Source of the DNA: Halobaculum halobium
GTDB taxonomy: Archaea > Halobacteriota > Halobacteria > Halobacteriales > Haloferacaceae
NCBI RefSeq assembly: GCF_030127145.1
Contig: NZ_CP126158.1
Location: forward strand, 372,001 to 436,000
DNA: 64,000 nucleotides
Direction of reading: 5' to 3'
Made by a program: the position numbers and the translations under genes. Shown piece after piece: positions 43,152 to 52,007 of this stretch (positions are counted from its first letter, which is position 1; each line of letters begins with the position of its first letter). Below the pieces are notes generated by a model. It ran no database searches. It was not told where the DNA came from and saw nothing but the letters and a program-made list of their open reading frames with translations.

Positions 43152-43559
43152 TCACGACACGTGCTCGATGAGTTCGACGATGGTCCCGGTCGGGTCGATC
43201 AAGAACGCGATCCGGAGGTCGCCGAAGCGCTCGGGTCCCATCACCCAGTCGACGCCGAAGCCGACGCCGTCGATCGCCTCGCGGGCGGCGTCGATGTCGT
43301 CGACGACGAACCCGAAGTGGAGCAGGCCGGTCGGCATCGCCTCCACGTCACCGGTCGCCTCGTAGGGCGCCCGGTCGAAGACGTACACGCGCTTGTCGGC
43401 CACCTCCAAGGCGACGTGTTCGACGGCCGTCGCGCCCTCGCCGTCGGCGGCGTGGCCCCGCTCGATGACAGTCCCGTCGAACGCCGCCTCGTAGAACGAT
43501 GCCGTCGCGTCCACGTCGTCGGCCTTCAGCGCCACGTGGAAGAACGAGTTCGGTGTCAC
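43152..43559 (-). CDS. VOC-superfamily protein
   Basis: A 135-residue glyoxalase/bleomycin-resistance-fold protein from GTG 43559 (VTPNSFFHVALKADD). The first module ends with VEHVALEVADKRVYVFDR and the second starts LLHFGFVVDDIDAAREAI and closes with FLIDPTGTIVELIEHVS. Metal ligands are plausibly His in FFHVAL, His in LLHFGF and Glu in TIVELIE. The substrate is unknown. The longer open frame upstream is antisense to the zinc-ribbon gene and is not used. The start is 132 bases from the divergent gene. Confidence 0.82.
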   Translation of the reverse strand: MTPNSFFHVALKADDVDATASFYEAAFDGTVIERGHAADGEGATAVEHVALEVADKRVYVFDRAPYEATGDVEAMPTGLLHFGFVVDDIDAAREAIDGVGFGVDWVMGPERFGDLRIAFLIDPTGTIVELIEHVS

Positions 43560-43691
43560 ACAAGCCCTCTCACAGTCCGTGACCAAGTCGGTGCCGGCGG
43601 TCGCGGGTATCCGGGATCGCCCGCGGCGACGTGCCCGCCCCGCCGCCGCGGCGACGAGGCGTTTTTCACCGTACCGCCGGTACGTGCGGTC

Positions 43692-44455
43692 ATGGAAGTC
43701 CGGGGCGAGCGCGAGTGTACGGAGTGCGGAACCCGCTGGTCGTACTTCGAGACGGGGAGCATCGCGTGTCCCGACTGCGGGAGCCTTCAGAGCGTGGGGA
43801 CCGGCGAGCGCCGCAGGCACACTGACGCGCCCGCGGAGTTGGACCTGACCGCCGTATTGGTCCGACTGGACGACACTGCGCTCGCCGAGCTCGTCGACGA
43901 AATCAAAGCCGAGTGTCGGACGTACCTCCGCAAGCGGGGGTTCATCCGCGGCGGCGACCTCGCGCCACTGGACGACGCGTACCTCGCGGCCGCGGAGCTC
44001 CGCCACGCGGCCGACGTGTACGGCCGGATCGCCGGACCGGGGGCGGGCGGGCGGACGCGACCGTGGGCGACCGCGGCCCCGAAGGAACCACTCCGGGCGT
44101 CACCGACGACGAGGAGTGGTACCTCACGACGCTGCTGCGCGCGGCTGACACGGGCGAGCGGCCGAACGCGGAGGAGATTCCCCCGCGGATGCACGAGGCT
44201 CGCGGGCTCGCGGCCGCCGAGGCGGTATTGGAGTACCGATCGGACGTGTCGACGTACCTCGACGACCATCCCGATCCCGAGGCGAGTCGAACGCTCGGCG
44301 CCATCCGCGATCGCGCGAAGCGGATCGACGCGCTTGAGGGCGACGTGGCGCCCGCGGAGGCGGACGCGCTCGTCGAGGCGGCCGTCGAGCTGGGGCGATA
44401 CCTCATCGCCGGCGACGCGGCGGCGCTGGCGAGCGCGAGAGAACGGTTGGAGTAG
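43692..44455 (+). pseudogene. TFIIB-type zinc-ribbon protein (DUF7117-like), frameshifted
   Basis: The N-terminal part starts at ATG 43692 with a zinc ribbon, ECTECGTRW and CPDCGSLQS, then an acidic helical region through ELRHAADVYGRIAG at about residue 117. At about 44036-44058, within a G-rich repeat (ACCGGGGGCGGGCGGGCGG), the good coding frame moves back one base. It continues as DATVGDRGPEGTTPGV, then DDEEWYLTTLLRAADTGERPN, to the TAG at 44453. With one base restored the product is about 254 residues and looks like an intact haloarchaeal zinc-ribbon protein. Either a real one-base loss in a slippery repeat or a sequencing error explains this. A TTTTTCA box lies 27 bases before the ATG. 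Confidence 0.8.
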
Positions 44456-44495
44456 CCGACCAATTCGGGCGCTCGATCGAGAGAGAACGGGCCGC

Positions 44496-45380
44496 TCAGG
44501 GAAGCTCGATGTCGACGCCGTGCTGTTCGCCGGCGGCCTTGACCGTGTTGTACAGCAGCATCGCGCGCGTCATCGGCCCGACGCCGCCGGGGACGGGCGT
44601 GATCGCCCCTGCTTTCTCCGCGACCTCGTCGTGGGCCACGTCGCCGACGAGCGTCGACTCGCCGTCGCGCTCGACGCGGTTGATACCCACGTCGATGACG
44701 GTCGCGCCCTCGCTCACCATGTCCGCGGTGATGAACTCCGGGATCCCCGCGGCGGCGACGACGATGTCCGCTCGGCGGGTGTGGCTCGCGAGGTCTTCGG
44801 TCCGCGAGTGGCAGACGGTCGTCGTGGCGTTGCCGCCCGGGCCACGACCGAAGAGGAGGTTCGCCATCGGCTTGCCGACGATGTCCGAGCGGCCGACGAC
44901 GACCGCCTCTTTCCCCTCCGGGTCCACGTCCGCCGACGCGAGCAGCCGCTGGATACCGTGGGGGGTGCAAGGCTTGAACCGCGCGTTGCCGGCGACGAGG
45001 CGGCCGACGTTCTCCGGGTGGAACCCGTCCACGTCCTTCGCGGGGGCGACCGAGCGGAGGACCCGGCGGGTATCGACCTGATCGACGACGGGCATCTGGA
45101 CGAGGATGCCGTGGACCTCGTCGTCGGCGTTCAGTTCGTCGATGGTGTCGTACAGCTCTTGGGCGGGCGCGTCGTTGTCCACGTCGACGTGGACGCTCTG
45201 CATCCCGACCTCCTCGCAGTCGTTCTGCTTCATCGAGACGTACGTTTCGCTGGCGGGGTCGTCGCTCATCAGCACGGTCGCCAACGCCGGCTCGACGCCC
45301 GCGTCGTTCAGCGTCTCCACGCAGTCGGCGACGCCGTCGCGGATCTCGGCGGCGACGGCGTTCCCGTCGATGTCGGTCAT
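44496..45380 (-). CDS. folD: methylenetetrahydrofolate dehydrogenase/cyclohydrolase
   Basis: A 294-residue bifunctional enzyme that interconverts 5,10-methylene- and 10-formyl-tetrahydrofolate. Motifs are SETYVSMKQNDCEEVGM with the catalytic Tyr-x3-Lys, GILVQMPVVDQVD, KDVDGFHPENVGRL, FKPCTPHGIQRLL, VVGRSDIVGKPMANLL, and the C-terminal DVGINRVE and PVPGGVGPMTRAMLL. Length is normal. It sits 102 bases downstream of glyA on the same strand; GlyA makes methylene-tetrahydrofolate from serine and FolD consumes it, so the pair forms a one-carbon module. Confidence 0.97.
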   Translation of the reverse strand: MTDIDGNAVAAEIRDGVADCVETLNDAGVEPALATVLMSDDPASETYVSMKQNDCEEVGMQSVHVDVDNDAPAQELYDTIDELNADDEVHGILVQMPVVDQVDTRRVLRSVAPAKDVDGFHPENVGRLVAGNARFKPCTPHGIQRLLASADVDPEGKEAVVVGRSDIVGKPMANLLFGRGPGGNATTTVCHSRTEDLASHTRRADIVVAAAGIPEFITADMVSEGATVIDVGINRVERDGESTLVGDVAHDEVAEKAGAITPVPGGVGPMTRAMLLYNTVKAAGEQHGVDIELP

Positions 45381-45482
45381 GGTCGATGGGGCGGCGGCGA
45401 CGCGTAAGAATCCTCGGGTTCGTGCACAACAGCGCGAGGATAATCTCCGAAGTACGCAGAAACGTGGATCGTATCCGGTCGC

Positions 45483-46730
45483 TTACTCGTACAGCGGGTG
45501 CGCATCCGTCAGCTCGGCGACGCGCTCGCGCACCTCGGCGATGACCGACTCGTCGTCGACGTTGTCGACGACCCGGTGGATGAGATCGCCGACCTCGCGG
45601 CAGGCGGCTTCGTCGAAGCCGCGGGTGGTGAGCGCGGGCGTCCCGGCGCGGATTCCCGAGGGGTCGAACGGCGACCGTGTCTCGCCGGGGACCGTGTTCG
45701 CGTTGAGCACGATGCCGGCCTCCGCGAGCGCCTCCTCGGCGTCGCCGCCGGAGGTGTCTGGGTGCGACTCGCGCAGGTCGACGAGCACGAGGTGGGTGTC
45801 GGTGCCGCCGGAGACGACCTCCAGCCCGTTGGCCTCGAAGGAGTCGGCGAGCGCCTCGGCGTTGGCGACGACCTGCTGGGCGTACTCCTCGAACTCGGGC
45901 TCCAGCGCCTCTCCGAAGCCGACGGCCTTGCCGGCGATGTTGTGCATGAGGGGACCGCCCTGCCCGCCGGGGAACACCGCCGCGTCGATGTCGTCCGCGT
46001 GCTCCTCGTCGCACATGACGATCCCGCCGCGGCCCGCCCGGATCGTCTTGTGGGTGGAGCCGGTGACGAAGTCGGCGACGCCGACGGGCGAGTCGTGGAC
46101 GCCCGCGGCGACGAGCCCCGTGATGTGGGCGATGTCTGCGAGGTGGTACGCGTCGACCGCGTCGGCGACGTCTTGGATCCGCTCCCACTCGACCTCCCGC
46201 GGGTACGCCGAGTAGCCCGAGACGATGATGTCCGGGTCGAACTCGTCGGCCTGCTCGGCGAGCGCCCCGTAGTCGATGTAGCCCGTCTCCGGGTCGACGC
46301 CGTACTTCTCCACCTCGAACAGCTGGCCGGTGAAGTTCGCGGGGTGACCGTGGCTGAGGTGCCCGCCGTGTTCGAGTTCGAGCGAGAGGATCTTGTCGCC
46401 CGCGTCGAGAGTTGCCAGGTACACCGCCATGTTCGCCTGCGTGCCCGAGTGGGGCTGGACGTTGACGTGCTCGGCGCCCCACAGCTCCGTTGCCCGCTCG
46501 ATGGCGAGTTCCTCGACCGCGTCGGCGAACTCACAGCCCGCGTAGTACCGCTTGCCCGGATACCCCTCCGCGTACTTGTTGGTGAGCGCGCTCCCCTGCG
46601 CCTCCAAAACGGCCTCGGAGACGTGGTTCTCGGAGGCGATCATCGCTAGCGTGTCCTGTTGTCGGCTGACCTCCCCCTCGAGGGCGTCGGCGACGGCCGG
46701 GTCGGTCTCACGTACCTCGGGATACTCCAT
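45483..46730 (-). CDS. glyA: serine hydroxymethyltransferase
   Basis: A 415-residue PLP enzyme converting serine and tetrahydrofolate to glycine and methylene-tetrahydrofolate. Motifs are MIASENHVSEAVLEAQGS, NKYAEGYPGKRYYAGCEF, NVQPHSGTQANMAVYLA, DIAHITGLVAAGVH, the PLP lysine in TGSTHKTIRAGRGG, and VFPGGQGGPLMHNIA. The usual LRGPRGG of bacteria is replaced by IRAGRGG. ATG 46730 (MEYPEVRETDP) is the natural start. The CHAT gene diverges from it, with 97 bases between starts. Confidence 0.97.
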   Translation of the reverse strand: MEYPEVRETDPAVADALEGEVSRQQDTLAMIASENHVSEAVLEAQGSALTNKYAEGYPGKRYYAGCEFADAVEELAIERATELWGAEHVNVQPHSGTQANMAVYLATLDAGDKILSLELEHGGHLSHGHPANFTGQLFEVEKYGVDPETGYIDYGALAEQADEFDPDIIVSGYSAYPREVEWERIQDVADAVDAYHLADIAHITGLVAAGVHDSPVGVADFVTGSTHKTIRAGRGGIVMCDEEHADDIDAAVFPGGQGGPLMHNIAGKAVGFGEALEPEFEEYAQQVVANAEALADSFEANGLEVVSGGTDTHLVLVDLRESHPDTSGGDAEEALAEAGIVLNANTVPGETRSPFDPSGIRAGTPALTTRGFDEAACREVGDLIHRVVDNVDDESVIAEVRERVAELTDAHPLYE

Positions 46731-46827
46731 ACTGGAAGTCCGGCGAGCGGTGACAAAAAGCCATGCGTACTCGCGCGCCCGTGGCGACACCGATAAATGC
46801 GGTCACTGCGCAGGTCCGTGCAGTCGA

Positions 46828-48909
46828 ATGCAGGTCGAACGGACCGAGGACGGGTTTCGCGCGGTCGACGCCGCCAAACACGCCGTCGACGTGCGGACGG
46901 ACGGATGGAGCGACCCCGGCGACGCGTCGACGCCGTCGCTCGACGCCGCCATCGACGCCCTGGGCCTCGAGGACACCTGGACGCCGGACGCGACGGTGTC
47001 CGGGTCGGCGACGTCCCTCGGGTTCCCGCCGGTGTACGCCCCGGTCCGCGACGTCGACACCGGCGAGGTGTTCGATCTCGGTACCGGCACCGGGCCGCTT
47101 TCGATCCCCGACGGCTCCTACGCCCTCTACGTCGAGAGCCGGATCGACGTGTACGTCCGCTTCGACGGGGCGGCGACGATCGAGAAGCCCCGATACGAGC
47201 GGCTCTCGGTTCGATTTCCGGCGCCGACTTCCGTCGAGATCGGATTCGGAAGCGGGGTCCAAGACGACTCCGAGACAGTGACCGTGCCGCAGACGCCAGG
47301 CGGCGTCGCGACGGCGCTGTCGACGTTCCCGGCCGGCCACCGCACCGCGACCGCCGACCGCTCGTTCGACAGCATGCGGGGGAACCCTCCGCGGATCGCC
47401 TTCGGCGAGTCGGTCTCGATCCCCGAGACGCTTCGCGAGAAGCGCGACGACGCCGACGTGCGAGTCGTCGTTCCCCCCGATCTCAGACACCTGTTCGTCG
47501 TCTCCTCGTTCGCGCACTACGTCGGCGCGGACGTCGCCGTCGAGGCAGACGGGAGACCGAGGGTCGAGACGCCCGGCCGGACCCACCCGCTCCCGGCGTT
47601 TCCCGAGTTTCAGGAGGCGGTCGCCTCGCTGCTCGACCGAACGTTCCACCTCGACTGCGTCGTCAGGGAGGCCGGCCCCTACGAGTCCGGGCTGTCCGTC
47701 GCCGAGACGGCCTCGGAACTCGGTCTCGACGCCGACTCCCTGTACGCCGCGTCGCCGGGCGAGCGCCTCGACACCTACCTCGCGACGCCGTTCGAATCGG
47801 TCCGCGATCGGTTCCCGGAGTGGCATCTGTCGATGTCGATCGACCCCGAGTACGACCACGTGCCGACGCTGTCGCACCTCCTCGCGAACCTCCCGCTCGT
47901 CCGGATCGCCGAGTCGAACACGCTCGAGAAATCGGAGTGGCTCGACACCTCGTTGGCCGATTTCTACCGGCGCGACGCGGGCGAGGTGGCGTCGGTCGAG
48001 TTGGTCCGGCCCGAACAAGGTGCGGGACGGACGCACGGCTGGCTCGCCGACGGCGTGCCGATCGACGCGTTCAAAACCGTTCGTGAGGCGTACGAGAACC
48101 GCGGCCGGTACCTCGACGCGGCCGGCGATCCGATCTCGGTCGTCGCCATCCTGAACGACGGGGACATGCGCGAGGAGCACGACGACGTCGCCGCCCAGTA
48201 CCGCGCTCGCGCCGAGGCGCTCGATCTCGATGTCACGCTGAGAGAGCGGCTTACCGTCGACGAACTCGCCTCGGTGTTCGAGTCCCGGACCGATCTCGTC
48301 CACTACATCGGCCACTGCGAACGGGACGGACTCCGGTGTGCCGACGGCTACCTCTCGGCGCCGAGCCTTTCGGAGTCGAACGCCCAGACGTTCTTCCTGA
48401 ACGCCTGCGGCTCCTTTCACGAGGGGATCGAACTGATCCGAAAGGGGAGCGTCGCGGGCGCGGTCACGTTCAACGAGGTGCTCGACAGCCAAGCGGCGAC
48501 GGTCGGCACGATGTTCGCCCGCTTGCTCGTCAGCGGCTACTGCATGGAGCAGGCGCTCGACAAGTCGAGACGCCAGATCATGACCGGCAAGGACTACGCC
48601 GTCGTCGGCGACGGCACGCACGTGCTGACGCAGTCGGAAGACATCGTCGGGACAGACGTGCGGGTCGGCCGCCGGGCGCCCGACCGATTCGACGTGACGG
48701 TGTCGATGGGCGCGCCGTGGATGACGGGCGGGTTCTTCCGACCGTACCTCCAGGAGTCCGACGAGACGCACCTCCTCGGGACCAGCAGGGAGTTCACGGT
48801 CGATCGCGCGGAGTTGATCGAGTTCCTCTCGTACGCGGATACCCCCGTGCTGTTCGACGGAGCGCTCTGCTGGTCGGACGCGCTCGCTGGGGATCTCCGC
48901 TCGTCGTAA
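46828..48909 (+). CDS. CHAT-domain (caspase-like) protein with large unknown N-terminal region
   Basis: A 693-residue cytoplasmic protein without signal or membrane helix. The C-terminal third has a CHAT/caspase-like dyad: VHYIGHCERDG with His496, then FFLNACGSFHEG with Cys527, followed by GAVTFNEVLDSQAATVGTMFARLLVSG as in CHAT proteins (usually HxxGHG and LxACxS). The first 480 residues contain an alpha/beta region (VVVPPDLRHLFVVSSFAHYVGADV) and helices of unknown fold that may sense a signal or bind substrate. CHAT proteases act as effectors in bacterial defence and in separase-like cleavage. No CRISPR, TPR or gasdermin gene is adjacent. ATG 46828 lies about 33 bases after a GATAAA element. 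Confidence 0.8.
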   Translation: MQVERTEDGFRAVDAAKHAVDVRTDGWSDPGDASTPSLDAAIDALGLEDTWTPDATVSGSATSLGFPPVYAPVRDVDTGEVFDLGTGTGPLSIPDGSYALYVESRIDVYVRFDGAATIEKPRYERLSVRFPAPTSVEIGFGSGVQDDSETVTVPQTPGGVATALSTFPAGHRTATADRSFDSMRGNPPRIAFGESVSIPETLREKRDDADVRVVVPPDLRHLFVVSSFAHYVGADVAVEADGRPRVETPGRTHPLPAFPEFQEAVASLLDRTFHLDCVVREAGPYESGLSVAETASELGLDADSLYAASPGERLDTYLATPFESVRDRFPEWHLSMSIDPEYDHVPTLSHLLANLPLVRIAESNTLEKSEWLDTSLADFYRRDAGEVASVELVRPEQGAGRTHGWLADGVPIDAFKTVREAYENRGRYLDAAGDPISVVAILNDGDMREEHDDVAAQYRARAEALDLDVTLRERLTVDELASVFESRTDLVHYIGHCERDGLRCADGYLSAPSLSESNAQTFFLNACGSFHEGIELIRKGSVAGAVTFNEVLDSQAATVGTMFARLLVSGYCMEQALDKSRRQIMTGKDYAVVGDGTHVLTQSEDIVGTDVRVGRRAPDRFDVTVSMGAPWMTGGFFRPYLQESDETHLLGTSREFTVDRAELIEFLSYADTPVLFDGALCWSDALAGDLRSS

Positions 48910-48990
48910 CCGAGGCGTACGGGACCGGTTCGCAGGTGGGTTAACTCGGCCAGTCAGTCGTCAGCGGGTTCCCGTCGCTGACCGGTGATA

Positions 48991-49173
48991 TCAGGGCCCC
49001 GACGACACGTCGCCGACGTTCGTCGGATCGGCCCCGATATCGACGGCCGCAGCGGCGTCCGCCGTGAAAAACAGCGTCACCGCGACCGCGATCGTCAGCG
49101 CGAGCCGCGCGTGGCGGAAACCGATAGCCGTCAGCGCCGGTTCGACCGTTCGTGAGCGGAGCGAGTTTCCCAT
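48991..49173 (-). CDS. 60-residue membrane or exported micro-protein
   Basis: The frame from ATG 49173 gives MGNSLRSRTVEPALTAIG, then a hydrophobic stretch (LALTIAVAVTLFFTADAAAA) and a short polar tail ending VGDVSSGP. The segment has signal-peptide character, with possible cleavage after ADAAAA leaving about 16 residues outside. Haloarchaea encode many tiny signal/anchor proteins with a C-terminal Gly-Pro (DUF7503-like), which this resembles, but I cannot name the family. It converges with the CHAT gene, stops 82 bases apart. Being short, it is less certain than its neighbours. Confidence 0.5.
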   Translation of the reverse strand: MGNSLRSRTVEPALTAIGFRHARLALTIAVAVTLFFTADAAAAVDIGADPTNVGDVSSGP

Positions 49174-49285
49174 ACCACTCGGACGAGCATGCGTGTACTT
49201 AACTCTCATGCCGCCGGCTTCCATTCAGTCGCTTGAGTCTCGTATTCTCCGGAGAGGAGGCTTGATTCCCCCGATATCCCGTTAG

Positions 49286-49294
49286 TATTAAATA
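49286..49294 (+). promoter_or_regulatory. TATA box for the TbsP-like regulator
   Basis: TATTAAATA is centred 31 bases upstream of ATG 49321, within an AT-rich island (49261-49300). The element argues for ATG 49321 over the in-frame ATG at 49306, which would lie too close for a transcript of this spacing. Confidence 0.7.
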
Positions 49295-49320
49295 GACAAC
49301 TCGCGATGTTCTACGTAGCT

Positions 49321-50139
49321 ATGACTGCGAATGTATTCGAGCGCTCCATGGGTGACGTGCTCCGGACGCTCTTCGACCGATCGGCGGGTGAGCTGGTGAT
49401 CGTCGACCCCAACGCGGCGGTGATCGAATCGCTCGTCGACGCGGGATCCGACTACGACGAGGGCCTCCCGACGCTGAACGTCCTCGCCGACAACCGCATG
49501 CTCAAGGACGTGATGGACGATTTCCTCGTCGCCGGCGACGCCGCCGACTTGGTCGACGCCGGGTCGATGACGCTTCGGGAACTCGATGGCGACGCGGACA
49601 ACACGCTCGTGGTCGGCGAGGACGAACTGTACGCCATCGTCTCCGCCGGTGAGCACGTCGCCGCGCTCGCGGCCGACGACGAGTCGTTCGCCGGGGACGC
49701 TTACGAGACGTACCGCGACCAGTGGGCGGACGCCGATGAGTTCAACCTCCGGACGCCGGCGCTGTCGCACGTCCGCGAGACGCTGGACGATGACATCGGC
49801 GACCCGGTTCGCGCCGATTTCGACGCGGTGCTGGCGTCGCTGGAGACCGCCCGCGGAGACGGCGACGGCCTCGACGAGGTGACCATCTCGCTGCTCGTCG
49901 CGGCGAAAAACGACGTGCTCCTGTACGACATCAGCAAGTGGGGCGAGGACGTCGGCATCGCCTCGAAGGCGACGTTCTCGCGCACGAAGACCCACCTCGA
50001 GGACCTGGGGCTCATCGACACCGAGAAGGTGCCCATCGACGTGGGGCGTCCCCGTCTGCGCTTGAAGCTCGGCGACGACCGGCTGCGCGACGCATCGAGC
50101 GACGAACTGGCGAGCGTCGCCCACCGACTGCTGAACTAG
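49321..50139 (+). CDS. TbsP-like transcriptional regulator (DUF5821)
   Basis: A 272-residue haloarchaeal protein. The N-terminus MTANVFERSMGDVLRTLFDRSAGELVIVDP and the C-terminal winged-helix region (ISLLVAAKNDVLLYDISKWGEDVGIASKATFSRTKTHLEDLGLIDTEK) match the DUF5821 family, whose Haloferax member TbsP is reported to regulate gluconeogenic genes together with TrmB. A TrmB-family gene lies 12 kb downstream in this window. The middle part (about 60-160) is acidic and of unknown fold. A strong TATA box at leaderless spacing precedes it. The TbsP name is from memory of the family, so treat it as probable. Confidence 0.82.
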   Translation: MTANVFERSMGDVLRTLFDRSAGELVIVDPNAAVIESLVDAGSDYDEGLPTLNVLADNRMLKDVMDDFLVAGDAADLVDAGSMTLRELDGDADNTLVVGEDELYAIVSAGEHVAALAADDESFAGDAYETYRDQWADADEFNLRTPALSHVRETLDDDIGDPVRADFDAVLASLETARGDGDGLDEVTISLLVAAKNDVLLYDISKWGEDVGIASKATFSRTKTHLEDLGLIDTEKVPIDVGRPRLRLKLGDDRLRDASSDELASVAHRLLN

Positions 50140-50211
50140 GCCGGCGCCCCGGGACGGGTCCCGTCCCGGTGACCGACCACCTTTTAGTGCGACTCACCCC
50201 ACCAGCGGGGC

Positions 50212-51930
50212 ATGGACATCGCCATCGTCGGCCCGGACCCCGCCGTCGAACCGATACGGGGCGCCGTCACCGACATCGAGGCGAACGTGATGGAGGTGGA
50301 GGCCGGCCTCCTGGACGGATTCGACTTCGCCGTCGTGGTCGGCACGACCGGGGACGACGCGTTCCGCACCGCGACCCGGGTCGTCGACGACTGGGTCGCC
50401 GTCGAGGTCGGCGGCATCGGCGGCCGCGCGATCGAAGGACTCGACGCCGCAGTCTCCGTGTTCTCACCCGAGACTGGCTGTTACGATTGCCTGTGTGACC
50501 GGGTCCGCGCGAACGTCCCGGCGACGGACGCGACACCGCAGGGAACCCGCAGCGCCGTCCGATTCGCGGGGGCGCTGGCCGGCCGTCGCGCCATCCAGCA
50601 CCTCTCAGGGGACGACGTGGCTGGCACCGTCACCGAGGTCGATGGCCGCGAACGGACGCTGCTTCCGGTGCCCGGGTGCGACTGCGGGGCGTCGCCGACG
50701 GGGTTCGATCTTCGGGCGTGCGACGAGCAGGTCTCACTGGACGACGCCGTCGACCGAATGGACCGCGCGGTCGACGACCGACTGGGACTCGTGGCTGAAG
50801 TGGGCGAGCGCGAGTCCGTGCCGGCGCCGTACTACATCGCGCGGACGACCGATACCGCCGTCTTCGCCGACGCGCGCTGTGCGGAGTTCGCCGCCGGTGT
50901 CGCCGCCGACTGGGACGTCGCGTACGCGAAGGCCATCGGCGAGGCGCTCGAACGCTACTGCGCGGGAACCTACCGCGCGTCGTCGTTCCGGTCGGCGCCG
51001 ACGAACGGCGTCGTCGACGCGGTCCCTGTCACGCGATTCGTCCGGCCCCCCGGATCCGACACACCCGACCCGGACGACCGCATCCCGTGGGTCTCCGGGA
51101 TCGATCTCGTGAGTCGGGAGACAGCGTCGCTGCCGGCGGAGTTCGTCGTGTTTCCGCCGCCCGAGGAGCGGTTCGGGCCGGCGATCACGACCGGGCTCGG
51201 GCTCGGGAACTCGACGGCCGAGGCGGTGTTGTCGGGGCTGTACGAAACGGTCGAGCGCGACGCGTCGATGCTGTCGTGGTACTCCACGTTCGATCCGATG
51301 GGGCTGACCGTCGACGACGGGGGGTTCGAGACGCTCCGCAAGCGAGCGCGCGCCGAGGACCTCTCGGTGACGACGCTGCTGCTCACGCAGGACGTGGACG
51401 TGCCCGTCGTCGGCGCGGCGGTCCACCGCGACGCCGAGACCGGAGAGTGGCCCCGGTTCGCCATGGGCTCGGCGGCCGACCTCGACGCCGCGGCCGCCGC
51501 CCGAGGCGCGCTCGCGGAGGCGCTGCAAAACTGGATGGAGTTACACGCGATGGGACCCGAACAGGCGAGCGCCGAGGAAGGCGCCATCGGCTCGTACGCC
51601 GACTTCCCCGGGCGCGTCCGCGAGTTCGTCTCCCCCGACGTGACGCTTCCCGCCGCCGACGTGACGGACGCCGACGCGGCGGAAGCCGAGGGCGTCGAGG
51701 AGGTCGACGCCGTCCTCGAGCGACTCGGCGACGCCGGCCTCGACGCGTACGCGGCCCGACTGACCACCCGCGACGTGTCTGCGCTCGGCTTCGAAGGCGT
51801 CCGCGTGCTCGTCCCGGAGGCACAGCCGCTGTTCACCGGCGAGCCGTTCTTCGGGGACCGACTGGAGTCCGTGTCGGCGTCGATGGGGTTCGAGCCGGAA
51901 CCGGAGAAGGCGTACCACCCGTTCCCGTAG
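50212..51930 (+). CDS. YcaO protein with N-terminal Cys-rich E1-like (cyclodehydratase C-type) region
   Basis: A 572-residue protein. Residues 1-165 carry a Rossmann-like start (DIAIVGPDPAV) and cysteines C90, C93, C95 (CYDCLC) and C156, C158 (CDC), which could form a zinc tetrathiolate like the E1-like partner domain of azoline-forming cyclodehydratases. The YcaO ATP-binding domain (about 200-560) shows AKAIGEALERYCAG, GNSTAEAVLSGLYETVERD and GALAEALQNW, whose Glu/Gln residues bind Mg-ATP. The end reads PEPEKAYHPFP, a Pro-rich C-terminus like active YcaO cyclodehydratases. These enzymes form thioamides, azolines or amidines on peptides or proteins. No precursor peptide, dehydrogenase or TfuA is next to it. 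Confidence 0.85.
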   Translation: MDIAIVGPDPAVEPIRGAVTDIEANVMEVEAGLLDGFDFAVVVGTTGDDAFRTATRVVDDWVAVEVGGIGGRAIEGLDAAVSVFSPETGCYDCLCDRVRANVPATDATPQGTRSAVRFAGALAGRRAIQHLSGDDVAGTVTEVDGRERTLLPVPGCDCGASPTGFDLRACDEQVSLDDAVDRMDRAVDDRLGLVAEVGERESVPAPYYIARTTDTAVFADARCAEFAAGVAADWDVAYAKAIGEALERYCAGTYRASSFRSAPTNGVVDAVPVTRFVRPPGSDTPDPDDRIPWVSGIDLVSRETASLPAEFVVFPPPEERFGPAITTGLGLGNSTAEAVLSGLYETVERDASMLSWYSTFDPMGLTVDDGGFETLRKRARAEDLSVTTLLLTQDVDVPVVGAAVHRDAETGEWPRFAMGSAADLDAAAAARGALAEALQNWMELHAMGPEQASAEEGAIGSYADFPGRVREFVSPDVTLPAADVTDADAAEAEGVEEVDAVLERLGDAGLDAYAARLTTRDVSALGFEGVRVLVPEAQPLFTGEPFFGDRLESVSASMGFEPEPEKAYHPFP

Positions 51931-52007
51931 CGGGACGAGCGCGCTCGGGCCGGTCGACTGAACCCGGAGCGTTCTTGGCCGCCAGCGCACACGACACAGT
52001 CACCCGA

